Assembly: GCF_003627755.1 (NCBI RefSeq)
Contig: NZ_CP032694.1
Location: 859,501 to 923,500, forward strand
Length of the DNA: 64,000 nucleotides
Reading direction: 5' to 3'
DNA from: Rhizobium jaguaris
Lineage (GTDB): Bacteria > Pseudomonadota > Alphaproteobacteria > Rhizobiales > Rhizobiaceae
Below are positions 1 to 8,481 of the stretch, one piece after another; position 1 is the first letter of the stretch, and each line of letters begins with the position of its first letter. Under the pieces are notes generated by a model. It worked only from the letters and a program-made list of their open reading frames with translations, did no database searches and was not told the DNA's origin. Made by a program: the position numbers and the translations under genes.

Positions 1-171
1 CTTTCCGGCTTCGTCGTTAACTTTTTATTAAGGCTAGTGTTGTCATCTGCGACTAACGCAACGGTTGGTTAACTTCTCCTAAGAGCCGGTTAACAGGCAT
101 GACGCTGATTGCCGTTCCCGGCCGAAGACCGGAATGTCCCTTCCAATTTCAGCCACAAGGGGCACTTTTCC
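1..171 (+). promoter_or_regulatory. Leader/promoter region of the first flagellin gene
   Basis: Non-coding DNA upstream of the flagellin start at 172. It is AT-rich near 15-75, with repeated GTTAAC-type words. An AAGGGG Shine-Dalgarno sits at 157-162, nine bases before the ATG. An in-frame TTG at 109 would add 21 residues unlike any flagellin N-terminus, so it is not used. No confident -35/-10 pair was assigned. The upstream neighbour is outside the window. Confidence 0.5.
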
Positions 172-1092
172 ATGACCAGTATTCTGACCAATGACGCGGC
201 AATGTCCGCCCTCCAGACTCTGCGCTCGATCAATAATAATTTGGAAAATACCCAAAACCGGGTCTCCTCGGGCTATCGTGTCGCCAAGGCCTCCGACAAT
301 GCCGCCTATTGGTCGATCGCAACGACCATGCGTTCCGACAACAGCGCGCTTTCCGCCGTTTCCGATGCGCTGGGTCTCGGCGCCGCCAAGGTCGACACCG
401 CCTATACGGCAATGGACAACTCAATCAGTGTCGTCCAGCAGATCAAGGACAAGCTTGTTGCCGCGACGGAAAACAGCGTCAACAAGTCGGATGTACAGGA
501 AGAGATCACACAGCTTCAGCAGCAACTTGAGAGTATCGCACAGTCCGCTTCGTTCTCCGGGCAGAACTGGATGATCGGAGCCAATGGCGTCTCCGCATCG
601 GTCGTCTCCTCCTTCGTCCGCAACAACGACGGCACGGTCGCGGTCAACAGTACCAGCTACACGTTCGATTCGGGATCGCAAGGCAACGTCTTGTTCGGCG
701 CCAATGCGGACGGCACGATCGACACCAGCTCCGGTATCCTCGGCACCACGCAGGACATCAACGGCAGCGCCTATTCCGTTTTCAGCCTTAACATCACCAA
801 TATGACGAGCGGCGACATCGGGCAGTCGATGAACCTAGTGCAGTCGGCTCTCAACGCCATGACGAGCACCGCCTCGCAACTGGGTTCGCTGTCGACCCGC
901 ATCGACCTGCAGACCAGCTTCGTTTCGACGCTGAGCGATACGATCGACTCCGGTGTCGGCAAGCTTGTCGATGCGAATATGGAAGAGGAATCGAGCAAGC
1001 TCTCGGCGCTACAGACACAGCAGCAATTGGCGATCCAGTCGCTGCAGATTGCCAACAATAGCGCGCAGAACGTTCTGGCGCTCTTCAAGTGA
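172..1092 (+). CDS. fla: Flagellin (FlaA/FlaB type)
   Basis: Structural subunit of the flagellar filament, exported by the flagellar type III system and polymerised at the tip. The 306-residue protein has the conserved flagellin N-terminal helices (residues 1-140, including SSGYRVAKASDNAAYWSIAT, typical of rhizobial flagellins) and C-terminal helices (about 220-306, ending in NSAQNVLALFK). A short variable D2/D3 region lies between them, as in rhizobial complex flagella. The ATG at 172 was chosen for its AAGGGG ribosome-binding site and the MTSILTN start. A strong hairpin follows at 1120-1150. Rhizobia usually carry several flagellin paralogs side by side; a second follows here. Which paralog (A, B, C or D) this is cannot be settled from the sequence alone. 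Confidence 0.95.
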   Translation: MTSILTNDAAMSALQTLRSINNNLENTQNRVSSGYRVAKASDNAAYWSIATTMRSDNSALSAVSDALGLGAAKVDTAYTAMDNSISVVQQIKDKLVAATENSVNKSDVQEEITQLQQQLESIAQSASFSGQNWMIGANGVSASVVSSFVRNNDGTVAVNSTSYTFDSGSQGNVLFGANADGTIDTSSGILGTTQDINGSAYSVFSLNITNMTSGDIGQSMNLVQSALNAMTSTASQLGSLSTRIDLQTSFVSTLSDTIDSGVGKLVDANMEEESSKLSALQTQQQLAIQSLQIANNSAQNVLALFK

Positions 1093-1119
1093 GCCTTGAC
1101 CGGAGCTTACGCTAGGAAA

Positions 1120-1150
1120 GCGCGGCGGCATTTCCTTCTTGCCGCCGCGC
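1120..1150 (+). terminator. Rho-independent-type terminator after first flagellin
   Basis: An 11-bp GC-rich stem (GCGCGGCGGCA pairing with TGCCGCCGCGC) with a 9-nt loop is followed by ATAAGCTTTT. It lies 28 bases after the flagellin stop and should end or stabilise the abundant flagellin mRNA, making the next flagellin a separate transcript. Confidence 0.8.
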
Positions 1151-1352
1151 ATAAGCTTTTGTTAACCTTACCGGGTAACTGATTTGCAGTATCTGCACAA
1201 AGCCCCGGTGTCCGACCCGTTTCGTTGGAACCGTCAGGGCTTTATCCAGCGACGGGCCGCGTTGGGATCACTCCCGCTGGCGGGCATGAAGCCGTTCGTT
1301 GCTGCCGGATCGGTCCGGCCTGCCGTTTCCCCATAGAATTACGGATTTTCCG

Positions 1353-2330
1353 ATGACCAATGTGACGACGAACCCCGCCTCTTTGGCCGCGCTGACCGTA
1401 TTGCGCGGCGTCAACAAAGATCTTGGTGTCGTGCAGGAACAGGTTTCGTCCGGCTATCGCGTCGAGAACGCGAGTGACAATCCGACCTATTGGTCGATGT
1501 CGAAGACGATGCAGTCGGACCAGAGCAACCTTTCCACCATCACCGACGCGCTTGGCCTTGGCTCCTCGAAGGTCGATACCGCCTCCACCGCCATGGATTC
1601 GGTCGTCAATCTCGTGACCCAGATTCAGGCCAAACTGGTTTCGGCCAAGGAGCCGGGCACCGACAAGACCGCGGTCAATGCGGACATTCAGCAGCTCAAG
1701 AACCAACTGCAGTCAGTCACGCAATCCGCGTCCTTCTCGGGCGAGAACTGGCTTTACAACACCAATGCGCAGCCCGATACCAAGCAATCCGTAATCAGCA
1801 ATTTTACGCGTGGCTCGGGCGGCCAAGTTAATCTTGTGACGATCAATTACGACAGCTCGCAAACCCTGATGATCGACACCGCCGATGCGAGCCGCGGGCT
1901 GCTGACGAAGAACGTCGACGCCAGCACATTCGATACGTCGGGTGGAACGTCGGCCCCTCGCAATTACTATCTCCTGGCCGCCGATTCCGGGACGGCGCCG
2001 GCCGACGGTACCGAAATTTCCGTCTCCAACAGTACGACCGACGATCAGCTCACCGATATGATCAACGTCACGAACTCGATCCTGAAGCAGGTGACGTCAG
2101 CGGATTCGACGCTGGGCGTGATGAAATCCCGTATCGATGACCAGTCGAATTACATCTCAAAGCTCAGCGATGCCATCAAGACCAGTGTTGGCAATCTGGT
2201 CGATACCAATATGGAAGAGGCATCAGCACGCCAAACCGCGCTTCAGACGGCACAACAGATGGGCATTCAATCGCTGTCGATCGCCAACACCATGGCGAGC
2301 AAGGTGCTGATCCTCCTTCAAGGGAAATGA
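1353..2330 (+). CDS. fla: Second flagellin (FlaC/FlaD type)
   Basis: A 325-residue flagellin paralog of the upstream gene, with the same architecture. The N-terminal coiled-coil starts MTNVTTNPASLAALTVLRGV and carries the SSGYRVENASDNPTYWSMSK block. A central variable part spans about residues 145-235, and a conserved C-terminal helix ends in ANTMASKVLILLQGK. The ATG at 1353 aligns with the first flagellin; the longer reading frame from 1299 adds a proline-rich stretch outside the family. The 260-base gap before it contains the preceding terminator and presumably its own promoter. It probably contributes a minor or alternative subunit to a heteropolymeric filament, as known for rhizobia. Confidence 0.94.
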   Translation: MTNVTTNPASLAALTVLRGVNKDLGVVQEQVSSGYRVENASDNPTYWSMSKTMQSDQSNLSTITDALGLGSSKVDTASTAMDSVVNLVTQIQAKLVSAKEPGTDKTAVNADIQQLKNQLQSVTQSASFSGENWLYNTNAQPDTKQSVISNFTRGSGGQVNLVTINYDSSQTLMIDTADASRGLLTKNVDASTFDTSGGTSAPRNYYLLAADSGTAPADGTEISVSNSTTDDQLTDMINVTNSILKQVTSADSTLGVMKSRIDDQSNYISKLSDAIKTSVGNLVDTNMEEASARQTALQTAQQMGIQSLSIANTMASKVLILLQGK

Positions 2331-2580
2331 ATTCCGTGATGGCGCGGTCAGGATGGCCGCTCCTGCCGCATTCATCCTCGCACAAGTTTGACCCCCTACG
2401 GTCCATCGTAATGGCATGGCTGCGCAATTTTCCGGTGACGTTCGGCGTCACGTCCAGAGAGCGTGGCCGCAGGACGGAAACCGGAAGCGTGATGATCGAC
2501 GTTTTGAGCATTGGAATTCAAGGGACCTGTCGAGAAATCAGCTCGCGGCCTTCTGCGGAAGAAAACGGGAGGATGTCAGC

Positions 2581-3216
2581 ATGAGCCCGACGCTATCCCG
2601 CTATCTCAAGGATTTCAGCGCCGAGCCTCCGCCTCAGTCTCCCGGCATACCGGATATGCCGTTCGAAGAGACTTTGGATTTTCCGGAAAGTCCGGTGGCG
2701 CCTTCGATCGATATCGAGGCGGAGCGCCGCGAGGCCTATGCGCAAGGGCACGAAGCAGCAACGCAGGAATTGACGCAAAGGCATCAGGCGGAACTGGATA
2801 CGATCGCCACAACTCATCGAGGCGAGATGGAGGCATTGCGCGCCCGCTATGAGGAGCGTGCCGCCGAGAAGATTGCCGCCGGATTGCGAGAACTTGCCAC
2901 GGTACTCGGACAGGCGATCAGCGCGGAGGCGGCCGCAGCACTTGCGCCCGTCATGACGGAAGCGCTGACGGCCAAGGCCGTCGCCGATCTCGCGGAACGC
3001 GTGACGGCGGCGATTCTCGACGGTGCGGCCGGCCCGATCACGGTCAGCAGTCCCCGTCATCTCTTCGAGATGCTTCATACGCATATCGGTCAGAACGGCG
3101 TTTTGCTGCGCCATGTCGAAGCTCGCGACGTCGATCTCACCGTGACCATCGGAGAGAGTGTTCTCGTGACCCGTATGTCCGCCTGGGCCGCTAGTCTGAA
3201 AGAGATTCTGAAATGA
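2581..3216 (+). CDS. FliH-like coiled-coil protein preceding motB
   Basis: A 211-residue cytoplasmic protein with an acidic, proline-rich N-terminus (1-45), a charged helical stretch (about 45-100, rich in E, R, A and Q), and a compact C-terminal domain. This layout resembles FliH and the V-ATPase E subunit, which act as a stator of the export ATPase; this is a fold-level guess. The ATG at 2581 has a GGGAGGA ribosome-binding site 7 bases upstream. The stop overlaps motB in an ATGA, so the two are translationally coupled. Rhizobia have an uncharacterised ORF at this position between the flagellins and motB. The flagellar role is inferred from position. Confidence 0.6.
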   Translation: MSPTLSRYLKDFSAEPPPQSPGIPDMPFEETLDFPESPVAPSIDIEAERREAYAQGHEAATQELTQRHQAELDTIATTHRGEMEALRARYEERAAEKIAAGLRELATVLGQAISAEAAAALAPVMTEALTAKAVADLAERVTAAILDGAAGPITVSSPRHLFEMLHTHIGQNGVLLRHVEARDVDLTVTIGESVLVTRMSAWAASLKEILK

Positions 3217-4718
3217 GCGACGGCGATCAAAATCAAGGCAAACACGAGATCATCATCGTCAAGCGGCATGGCGGCGGTGACCATGAAGGCGGTCATGGCG
3301 GCGCATGGAAGATCGCCTATGCCGATTTCATGACGGCAATGATGGCCTTCTTTCTGGTGATGTGGCTGGTGAACGCCGCAAACGAAGAGACGAAGGCGTC
3401 GGTCGCCTCCTATTTCAATCCGATCAAGCTCGCCGATGAAAAGCCGACGGAGAAGGGGCTGAAGAAGCCAGTCGATCAGGCCGACGGGCAAAAGAACCAG
3501 GCGAAGTCGAAGAACAAGGAAGACAATCCGAACGACGGCAAGTCCGCCAAGACCGGTGAGGACCAGACCTCGACTTCGGGCGACCAGACCAACTATTCCG
3601 AAGCCGATTTCTTCGAAAATCCCTATTCGGTTCTGGCTGAGATCGCCCAGCAGGTCGGTCAGCAAGCCAATGTCAGCGCCAAGGGTGAGGGGGGCGCAGC
3701 CCAGTCGGGTCCCGCGACAGGCGCGGATGGCGGTCAAGCCTATCGCGATCCCTTCGATCCCGATTTCTGGACGAAGCAGGTTCAAGTTTCCAGTGCCTCG
3801 AAGAAGGCGGACGAAGAACAGTCCGCGAAATCAGACAAGTCGCCGAAGGGCGAGGTGATTGCGCTCTCCAAAGCGACTGCCGCCGATTCCGGTCAGCCGG
3901 CCACCCAACAGCAGACGCCGGAAGAGCAGCCGACTCTGAGCGATCAGCAGTCGTCGGCGGACCAGCAGACCCCAGGCAAGGAACAGCAGGGCAAACAGGC
4001 TGCAAAGCAGGCGCCAAACCAGCAGGTTGCCAGCGCTGCTGCCGAGCAAGGTGATGCTTCGACAGTCGAAGAGAGCGCCGTCGCGGCGCAGAACAAAGAC
4101 GTTGCGCCGACGAAAGATCAGCAGCAGGACGCCAAGGATCTGCAGCAGGCGATCCAGCAGCAGATCAGCGGTGTTGCCGGTCAGCTCGCCGAAGGCCTTC
4201 AGGTCACGCCGGCCGAGGGCGGTCTTCTCGTAACGATTTCGGATCAGTCCAATGACCCGATGTTCAACATCGGATCGGCAGTTCCGCGCCAGGAGATGGT
4301 GCTGGCGATGGCGAAGATCGGCAAGGTCCTTGCGGACCGCAAGGGGTCTATCCTGATCCGCGGTCACACCGATGGGCGTCCCTATATGGTGGATGGCCAC
4401 AACGACAATTGGCGCCTGTCGCTCGACCGCGCCCAGAGCGCCTATTACATGCTCACCAATGGCGGGTTGGACGAGAAACGGATTGCACAGGTTTCCGGCT
4501 TCGCGGACCGTAGGCTGAAACTGCCAAATGATCCTTTCAATGATGCCAACCGCCGCATCGAGATCCTGATTCAAGGCGCTTCGAGCCAGGCCGTCAAGAA
4601 TCAGACCGACGGCAGCGACCAGGACCCGATCAAGCCCGTCCAGGGTAAGCCAAGCCAGGGCAAGCAAAATCAGGGTAAACAGGGCCAAGGCAAGTCGAGC
4701 CAAGGCAAACAAGGATAG
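3213..4718 (+). CDS. motB: Flagellar stator protein MotB
   Basis: Peptidoglycan-anchored half of the proton-driven stator; its partner MotA is not in this window. A single membrane helix spans about residues 34-52 and contains the proton-binding aspartate D38 in the AYADFMTAMMAF motif. A C-terminal OmpA-like peptidoglycan-binding domain covers about 355-452 (GHTDGRP, NRRIEIL). At 501 residues it is much longer than the roughly 300-residue enterobacterial protein. The extra length is a Q/K/E/S-rich periplasmic linker (about 75-310) and a terminal array of five QGKxx repeats (477-501). It starts inside the stop of the FliH-like gene and is followed after 3 bases by motC, whose product is known in Sinorhizobium to work with MotB. 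Confidence 0.95.
   Translation: MSDGDQNQGKHEIIIVKRHGGGDHEGGHGGAWKIAYADFMTAMMAFFLVMWLVNAANEETKASVASYFNPIKLADEKPTEKGLKKPVDQADGQKNQAKSKNKEDNPNDGKSAKTGEDQTSTSGDQTNYSEADFFENPYSVLAEIAQQVGQQANVSAKGEGGAAQSGPATGADGGQAYRDPFDPDFWTKQVQVSSASKKADEEQSAKSDKSPKGEVIALSKATAADSGQPATQQQTPEEQPTLSDQQSSADQQTPGKEQQGKQAAKQAPNQQVASAAAEQGDASTVEESAVAAQNKDVAPTKDQQQDAKDLQQAIQQQISGVAGQLAEGLQVTPAEGGLLVTISDQSNDPMFNIGSAVPRQEMVLAMAKIGKVLADRKGSILIRGHTDGRPYMVDGHNDNWRLSLDRAQSAYYMLTNGGLDEKRIAQVSGFADRRLKLPNDPFNDANRRIEILIQGASSQAVKNQTDGSDQDPIKPVQGKPSQGKQNQGKQGQGKSSQGKQG
4641..4715 (+). repeat. Tandem 15-bp repeats encoding QGKxx at the MotB C-terminus
   Basis: Five consecutive 15-base units encode QGKPS, QGKQN, QGKQG, QGKSS and QGKQG, directly before the stop codon. 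The last unit also supplies the AAGGA ribosome-binding site of motC. The repeat lies beyond the OmpA-like domain. Confidence 0.85.
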
Positions 4719-4721
4719 TCC

Positions 4722-6026
4722 ATGGCGCGCATTCAGCATCGTCATAGCCTCGCGCTCGCTTTGACCCTCGGCATTTTCATGCCGGGGATCGTTCGTGCCG
4801 AGGGTCCGGACAATCTGCCGCCCTATAAGATGCTGCGCTCGCTCGAATTCATTCAGGATTCCGTGGTGGCGGGCGATAGCTCGGCAGGCGAGATGCAGCG
4901 TTTCATGCTGTCGACCATCGACGAACGCCTGCGCACCGCCGACAAATCCGTCTTCGATGATAGCCGCAATGTCGATGCCGCGCTGATCTATGCGATGAGC
5001 GGCGGCAATCCGGCAACGCTGGAATATCTGATGTCGCGCGACATCAACGGCAATTTCGACAATCGCGTCGCCGATGTTCTGAGGAAATATTTGAACGGCA
5101 AGGGGCTGTTGGTGGTCAACACGCTCGCCGATATCGCCAAGGAATATCGCGACAAGAAGATCGGCCCCTATCTCTCGTTGGTTGCCGCCAACGTCATGTC
5201 CGCCAAGAACCCGAAGGCGGCCCTGCAGCTTTACGACTGGGCGCGCTTGGCGTCGCCGGGCACCATCGTTGAGGAATCGGCCCTGCGTCGCTCCCTTGCT
5301 TTGTGCGCCGACGCCGGGATGGTGCCGCTAGGTCTCAGCTATGCGGAGCGCTATACGAGGCGCTTCCTGCATTCCCCCTATGCCAGCCAATTCGCCGACC
5401 TCTTCGTGCAGCTCGTTGTCGATCATGACGCTGATGTCAAGCAACAGGATATTATCGACATCTTGTCCTTCATGGACCCGCCACGGCAAAGGGAGATCTA
5501 TCTGCGTATGGCGCGCCGTGCCGCCATCGCCGGCAAGGCTGATCTCGCTGCACTCGCTTCTGGCCGCGCCCAGGCGATCTCCAACGACGGCGGCGATGCA
5601 TTTGGCGCGCTGGCGAGTTTCTATGGCGGTGTTGCCGGCGTGTCGACGCCCGATTTGGGGGCGGCGGTCCGCAACATAGACCAGATGCCAGCCGGTGAAT
5701 TGAACCAGCAGGATCGTGCCTTGCGCGAGGCCGCCAAGGCGGTGGCGGATGAGATCGTGCGCGCGCCGGATCCGGCAAGCCTGACGCAAGTCTCACCCCT
5801 TAATCTGCCTAATCAAGAAAGTACTGAACACGATGCTGCTGTGACGAACCAACCTGGGGGCCAGTCCCCTGGCACGGCGGGTGTTGAGGAGGGAGCCACC
5901 GCAAAGGCGGCCCACACCCCGGAGGAAGGGAGGCAGGAGGCCGACTCTTCATTCAATGCATTCGTCACGACGAGCCGCTCGAAGCTTGATGCCATCGACG
6001 GCCTGTTGAAGCAGGAAAGTCATTGA
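4722..6026 (+). CDS. motC: Periplasmic motility protein MotC
   Basis: A 434-residue secreted protein with a clear signal peptide (basic start, hydrophobic residues 9-24, likely cleavage after VRA at about 26). The mature part is alpha-helical. The last 80 residues are polar and low-complexity (QESTEHDAAVTNQPGG...). Its length and its place between motB and motD/fliK match MotC of Sinorhizobium meliloti, a rhizobial motor protein reported to bind the periplasmic part of MotB. The ATG at 4722 has AAGGA 6 bases upstream and follows the motB stop by 3 bases. The family is restricted mainly to the Rhizobiales. Confidence 0.88.
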   Translation: MARIQHRHSLALALTLGIFMPGIVRAEGPDNLPPYKMLRSLEFIQDSVVAGDSSAGEMQRFMLSTIDERLRTADKSVFDDSRNVDAALIYAMSGGNPATLEYLMSRDINGNFDNRVADVLRKYLNGKGLLVVNTLADIAKEYRDKKIGPYLSLVAANVMSAKNPKAALQLYDWARLASPGTIVEESALRRSLALCADAGMVPLGLSYAERYTRRFLHSPYASQFADLFVQLVVDHDADVKQQDIIDILSFMDPPRQREIYLRMARRAAIAGKADLAALASGRAQAISNDGGDAFGALASFYGGVAGVSTPDLGAAVRNIDQMPAGELNQQDRALREAAKAVADEIVRAPDPASLTQVSPLNLPNQESTEHDAAVTNQPGGQSPGTAGVEEGATAKAAHTPEEGRQEADSSFNAFVTTSRSKLDAIDGLLKQESH

Positions 6027-6028
6027 TC

Positions 6029-7666
6029 ATGATGGACATCGGTATCTCCAGTGCCCCGCCCGGGGCCGATCTGGTTGCTATTGGCAAAGGCGGGCGTTCG
6101 GCCAGGCAGGATGACAGTGACGGCAAAGGGTTTCTCGACGCGCTGACCAGCTCGCACGGCAATGGGCGCAAGTCCGACTCTACCGCCAAAGGCAATGCGG
6201 ACACAACCAACACGGCGACCGGAACTGATAACAATACCGGTGCGGATGCGGTGAAAAGTTCGGCGGGCGATCCGTCGGCGGTTGCTTCGGCAGGGGGGGG
6301 CAGCACCAACGGCGGAGCCGACGTGATCGATCCGTCCGCAACGAATCTCGGTGAACTGGCCACGGGCGCCAAACAGACCGGAGGCGCCAAGTTCCCGCAG
6401 GGAACGGGCGCGACAAATCTTTCAAAATCGCTGATGGGCCTTCAGAATCCGGCCTCCGTAGATACGGCATCTGGCGACAAGGCCCAGCCGACCGATGCCG
6501 CCGGCAATACGGATGAGACCCAAGTCCAGGGCAAGGCTCAAACTTCGGGTCAGCTCGATAATATCGCCCAGCAACTGGCGGACGCGATCGCTGGCGATCA
6601 GCCCGTGCAGAATGATGGCGACGGCAAGACGCAGGCGCCGGCAGTCAAGAACGGAAAGTCTGCATCCGCCACCGATGATGGTAAGTCATCGGTGACGCAG
6701 AGCGCCCAAGCCGGCGGTGCGGCGTCGGATGCGCTGTCGCTTCTGAATGTCCCGCAGGTAGCCGCCGCGGTCGCGGGTGCGCCGCAGAGCGTTACGACTG
6801 TGTTTGCTGGTGCTGACGGCAAGACGCAGGCGGAGCCGGATCAGTCTTTGCCGAAGCTGGCCGATGCAGCGCTGAAGGACACGTCGGCGAACGCCACGGA
6901 CGCCAGCACGGCAGCTTCCGGCTCTGGCGACAATAGTACCGCAGCGCAGACCTTTCGGTTGGTTCGCGCCGACGGGCGCGGCGGTTCGCTCGATATGTCG
7001 ATCAGCAAAGGTAAAGACGATACGGCACAGGTCGACGTCAAGGCATCTGGCAGCGGCAGCGCGGAGACTGTCACCGTGCTTGATTCCCGCCGCTACCTCG
7101 GTCTTGCGGCCAATTCCAACACGGCGCTGGTTACCGGCGCCCTTGCGGGAGACCAAGAATGGTCCGGCGCGATGCAGCCGGGTTCCACACTCGCCAATGC
7201 AGCGAGCTGGACAAGCACCGGCAAGGTCGTCAACACGCTTAAGATCCAGTTGCACCCCAACGATCTCGGCGAGGTCACCGCCACCATGCGGCTTTCGGGC
7301 GATCAGTTGAGTGTCGATCTCAAAGTGCAGACCGGAGAGGCCTATCGGCAGCTCCACGCCGATCAGAGCCATATGATCGATGCGTTGCGTGCCCAAGGGT
7401 ATCAGGTCGATTCCATCACCGTAACCCTGGCCTCGAGCGCGGATCAGCAATCGGATAGCGGCAGGCAATCCGGCTTTCAGGGGCAGTCCCAACAGCAATC
7501 CCTATTGAATCAGGGGCAGGGTGGGGACGCGCGACCAAAGGGGCAGAGCTATTCAGGGCAGCAGGCAAATGGCAATGACGGTAATCGCAGCTCGGGCGAA
7601 CGCGGCACGGAAGATGGCGCTGCTGGCAGTGCTCAGCGCCTGCGCTCTGGCGACGTTTACCTCTGA
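6029..7666 (+). CDS. fliK: Flagellar hook-length control protein FliK (rhizobial MotD)
   Basis: A 545-residue protein that sets hook length and switches export specificity. The long N-terminal part (to about 350) is low-complexity and rich in G, A, D, S, T and Q, as expected of a secreted molecular ruler. The C-terminal Flg_hook domain (about 400-470) has the family core LKIQLHPNDLGEVTATMRL followed by the LRAQGYQVDSITVTL helix-strand. A Q/G-rich tail ends the protein. ATG codons at 6029 and 6032 follow AGGAAAG; 6029 was chosen. An in-frame TTG at 6023 overlaps the motC stop. The last 98 bases overlap the next gene in another frame. It was first named motD in Sinorhizobium. Confidence 0.9.
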   Translation: MMDIGISSAPPGADLVAIGKGGRSARQDDSDGKGFLDALTSSHGNGRKSDSTAKGNADTTNTATGTDNNTGADAVKSSAGDPSAVASAGGGSTNGGADVIDPSATNLGELATGAKQTGGAKFPQGTGATNLSKSLMGLQNPASVDTASGDKAQPTDAAGNTDETQVQGKAQTSGQLDNIAQQLADAIAGDQPVQNDGDGKTQAPAVKNGKSASATDDGKSSVTQSAQAGGAASDALSLLNVPQVAAAVAGAPQSVTTVFAGADGKTQAEPDQSLPKLADAALKDTSANATDASTAASGSGDNSTAAQTFRLVRADGRGGSLDMSISKGKDDTAQVDVKASGSGSAETVTVLDSRRYLGLAANSNTALVTGALAGDQEWSGAMQPGSTLANAASWTSTGKVVNTLKIQLHPNDLGEVTATMRLSGDQLSVDLKVQTGEAYRQLHADQSHMIDALRAQGYQVDSITVTLASSADQQSDSGRQSGFQGQSQQQSLLNQGQGGDARPKGQSYSGQQANGNDGNRSSGERGTEDGAAGSAQRLRSGDVYL

Positions 7667-8201
7667 CACCCTTGCTTTTGTAAATGGAGCTCCGCCGAAT
7701 ACCGGTGCCGCCGGCCTTTGCGAGCGCGAGATCCAGTCTGCAGCAGCAAAATACGGGATACCGGAGGGCATCCTGTATTCGGTCGGTTTGACGGAGACCG
7801 GGCGCAAGGGCTCGCTCTATCCCTATGCTCTCAATATCGAAGGCAGGCCGGTTTTTCCGCCTTCGGAAAACGCTGCCTTGCAGACCTTCGTCATGGCGAA
7901 GCAGAGCGGGGCGAAGCTGATCGACATCGGTTGTATGCAGATCAACCAGTATTTTCACGGTGAAAATTTCGCCTCCGTTGCCGATATGTTCGACCCGCAC
8001 CGCAATGTCGAATACGCCGCCAAGTTCCTCCGCGACCTCCATGACAGGCATGAGACCTGGACAATGGCGGTAGCAAGATACCACGCAGGCCCGAACAATA
8101 ACCCCGAACAGAAGGTCTATGTCTGCCGGGTTATCGCCAATCTGGTCGCCACCGGATACGGAAAATGGACGCCCAACGCGGCGACTTTCTGCCAGAATTG
8201 A
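7569..8201 (+). CDS. Lytic transglycosylase (SLT domain), flagellar-locus
   Basis: A secreted muramidase of about 210 residues. The N-terminal signal peptide has a basic start, the hydrophobic core MALLAVLSACALATF and likely cleavage after DTLA. An SLT domain follows, with the catalytic glutamate in GLTETGRKG, then IDIGCMQINQYF and MAVARYHAG, all standard goose-lysozyme-like motifs. It probably opens peptidoglycan for rod or stator assembly, because rhizobial FlgJ-like proteins lack the muramidase half. The start is uncertain: ATG at 7569, ATG at 7575 and ATG at 7614 all keep a hydrophobic leader. The upstream starts overlap the fliK 3' end by up to 98 bases. Confidence 0.85.
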   Translation: MAMTVIAARANAARKMALLAVLSACALATFTSDTLAFVNGAPPNTGAAGLCEREIQSAAAKYGIPEGILYSVGLTETGRKGSLYPYALNIEGRPVFPPSENAALQTFVMAKQSGAKLIDIGCMQINQYFHGENFASVADMFDPHRNVEYAAKFLRDLHDRHETWTMAVARYHAGPNNNPEQKVYVCRVIANLVATGYGKWTPNAATFCQN

Positions 8202-8481
8202 ACCAACCAAAAGTTGTATATTGCTTTGTGTGCGTCGTTGCTAACCTTTTTGGCACGGTTGACAACATTCAAATTGCCTGAATTACATATATTAATAATA
8301 TACTAACTAACTACTTTTTTATCGGTGTGAAACGAAGGGTACCCACTATATCTAGTGCAAATCGCCCCCCATTTCTTAATCAATTGTTAATTCCCGTCAC
8401 TCATTTCCTTCAGTTGTTCGTGATTCGCCCGATTCGTACCCATAGTCCATCGAAACACCACACTGATTCGGAGGCGGACGA
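8202..8481 (+). promoter_or_regulatory. AT-rich promoter region of rem
   Basis: A 280-base gap with no reading frame. A strongly AT-rich core at about 8280-8320 contains a near-palindromic TATATTAATAATATA. GGAGG lies about 8 bases before the rem ATG. In S. meliloti rem is switched on by VisNR; no binding site can be recognised here. Confidence 0.45.

Noticed and set aside
2344-2370. Weak GC-rich hairpin after the second flagellin
   Set aside because: The stem is imperfect and lacks a T-tract, so no terminator was called in the 250-base gap before 2581.
8251-8265. TGGCAC sequence resembling the -24 half of a sigma-54 promoter upstream of rem
   Set aside because: The required TTGC-type -12 element is absent at the right spacing (GGTTGACAAC follows).
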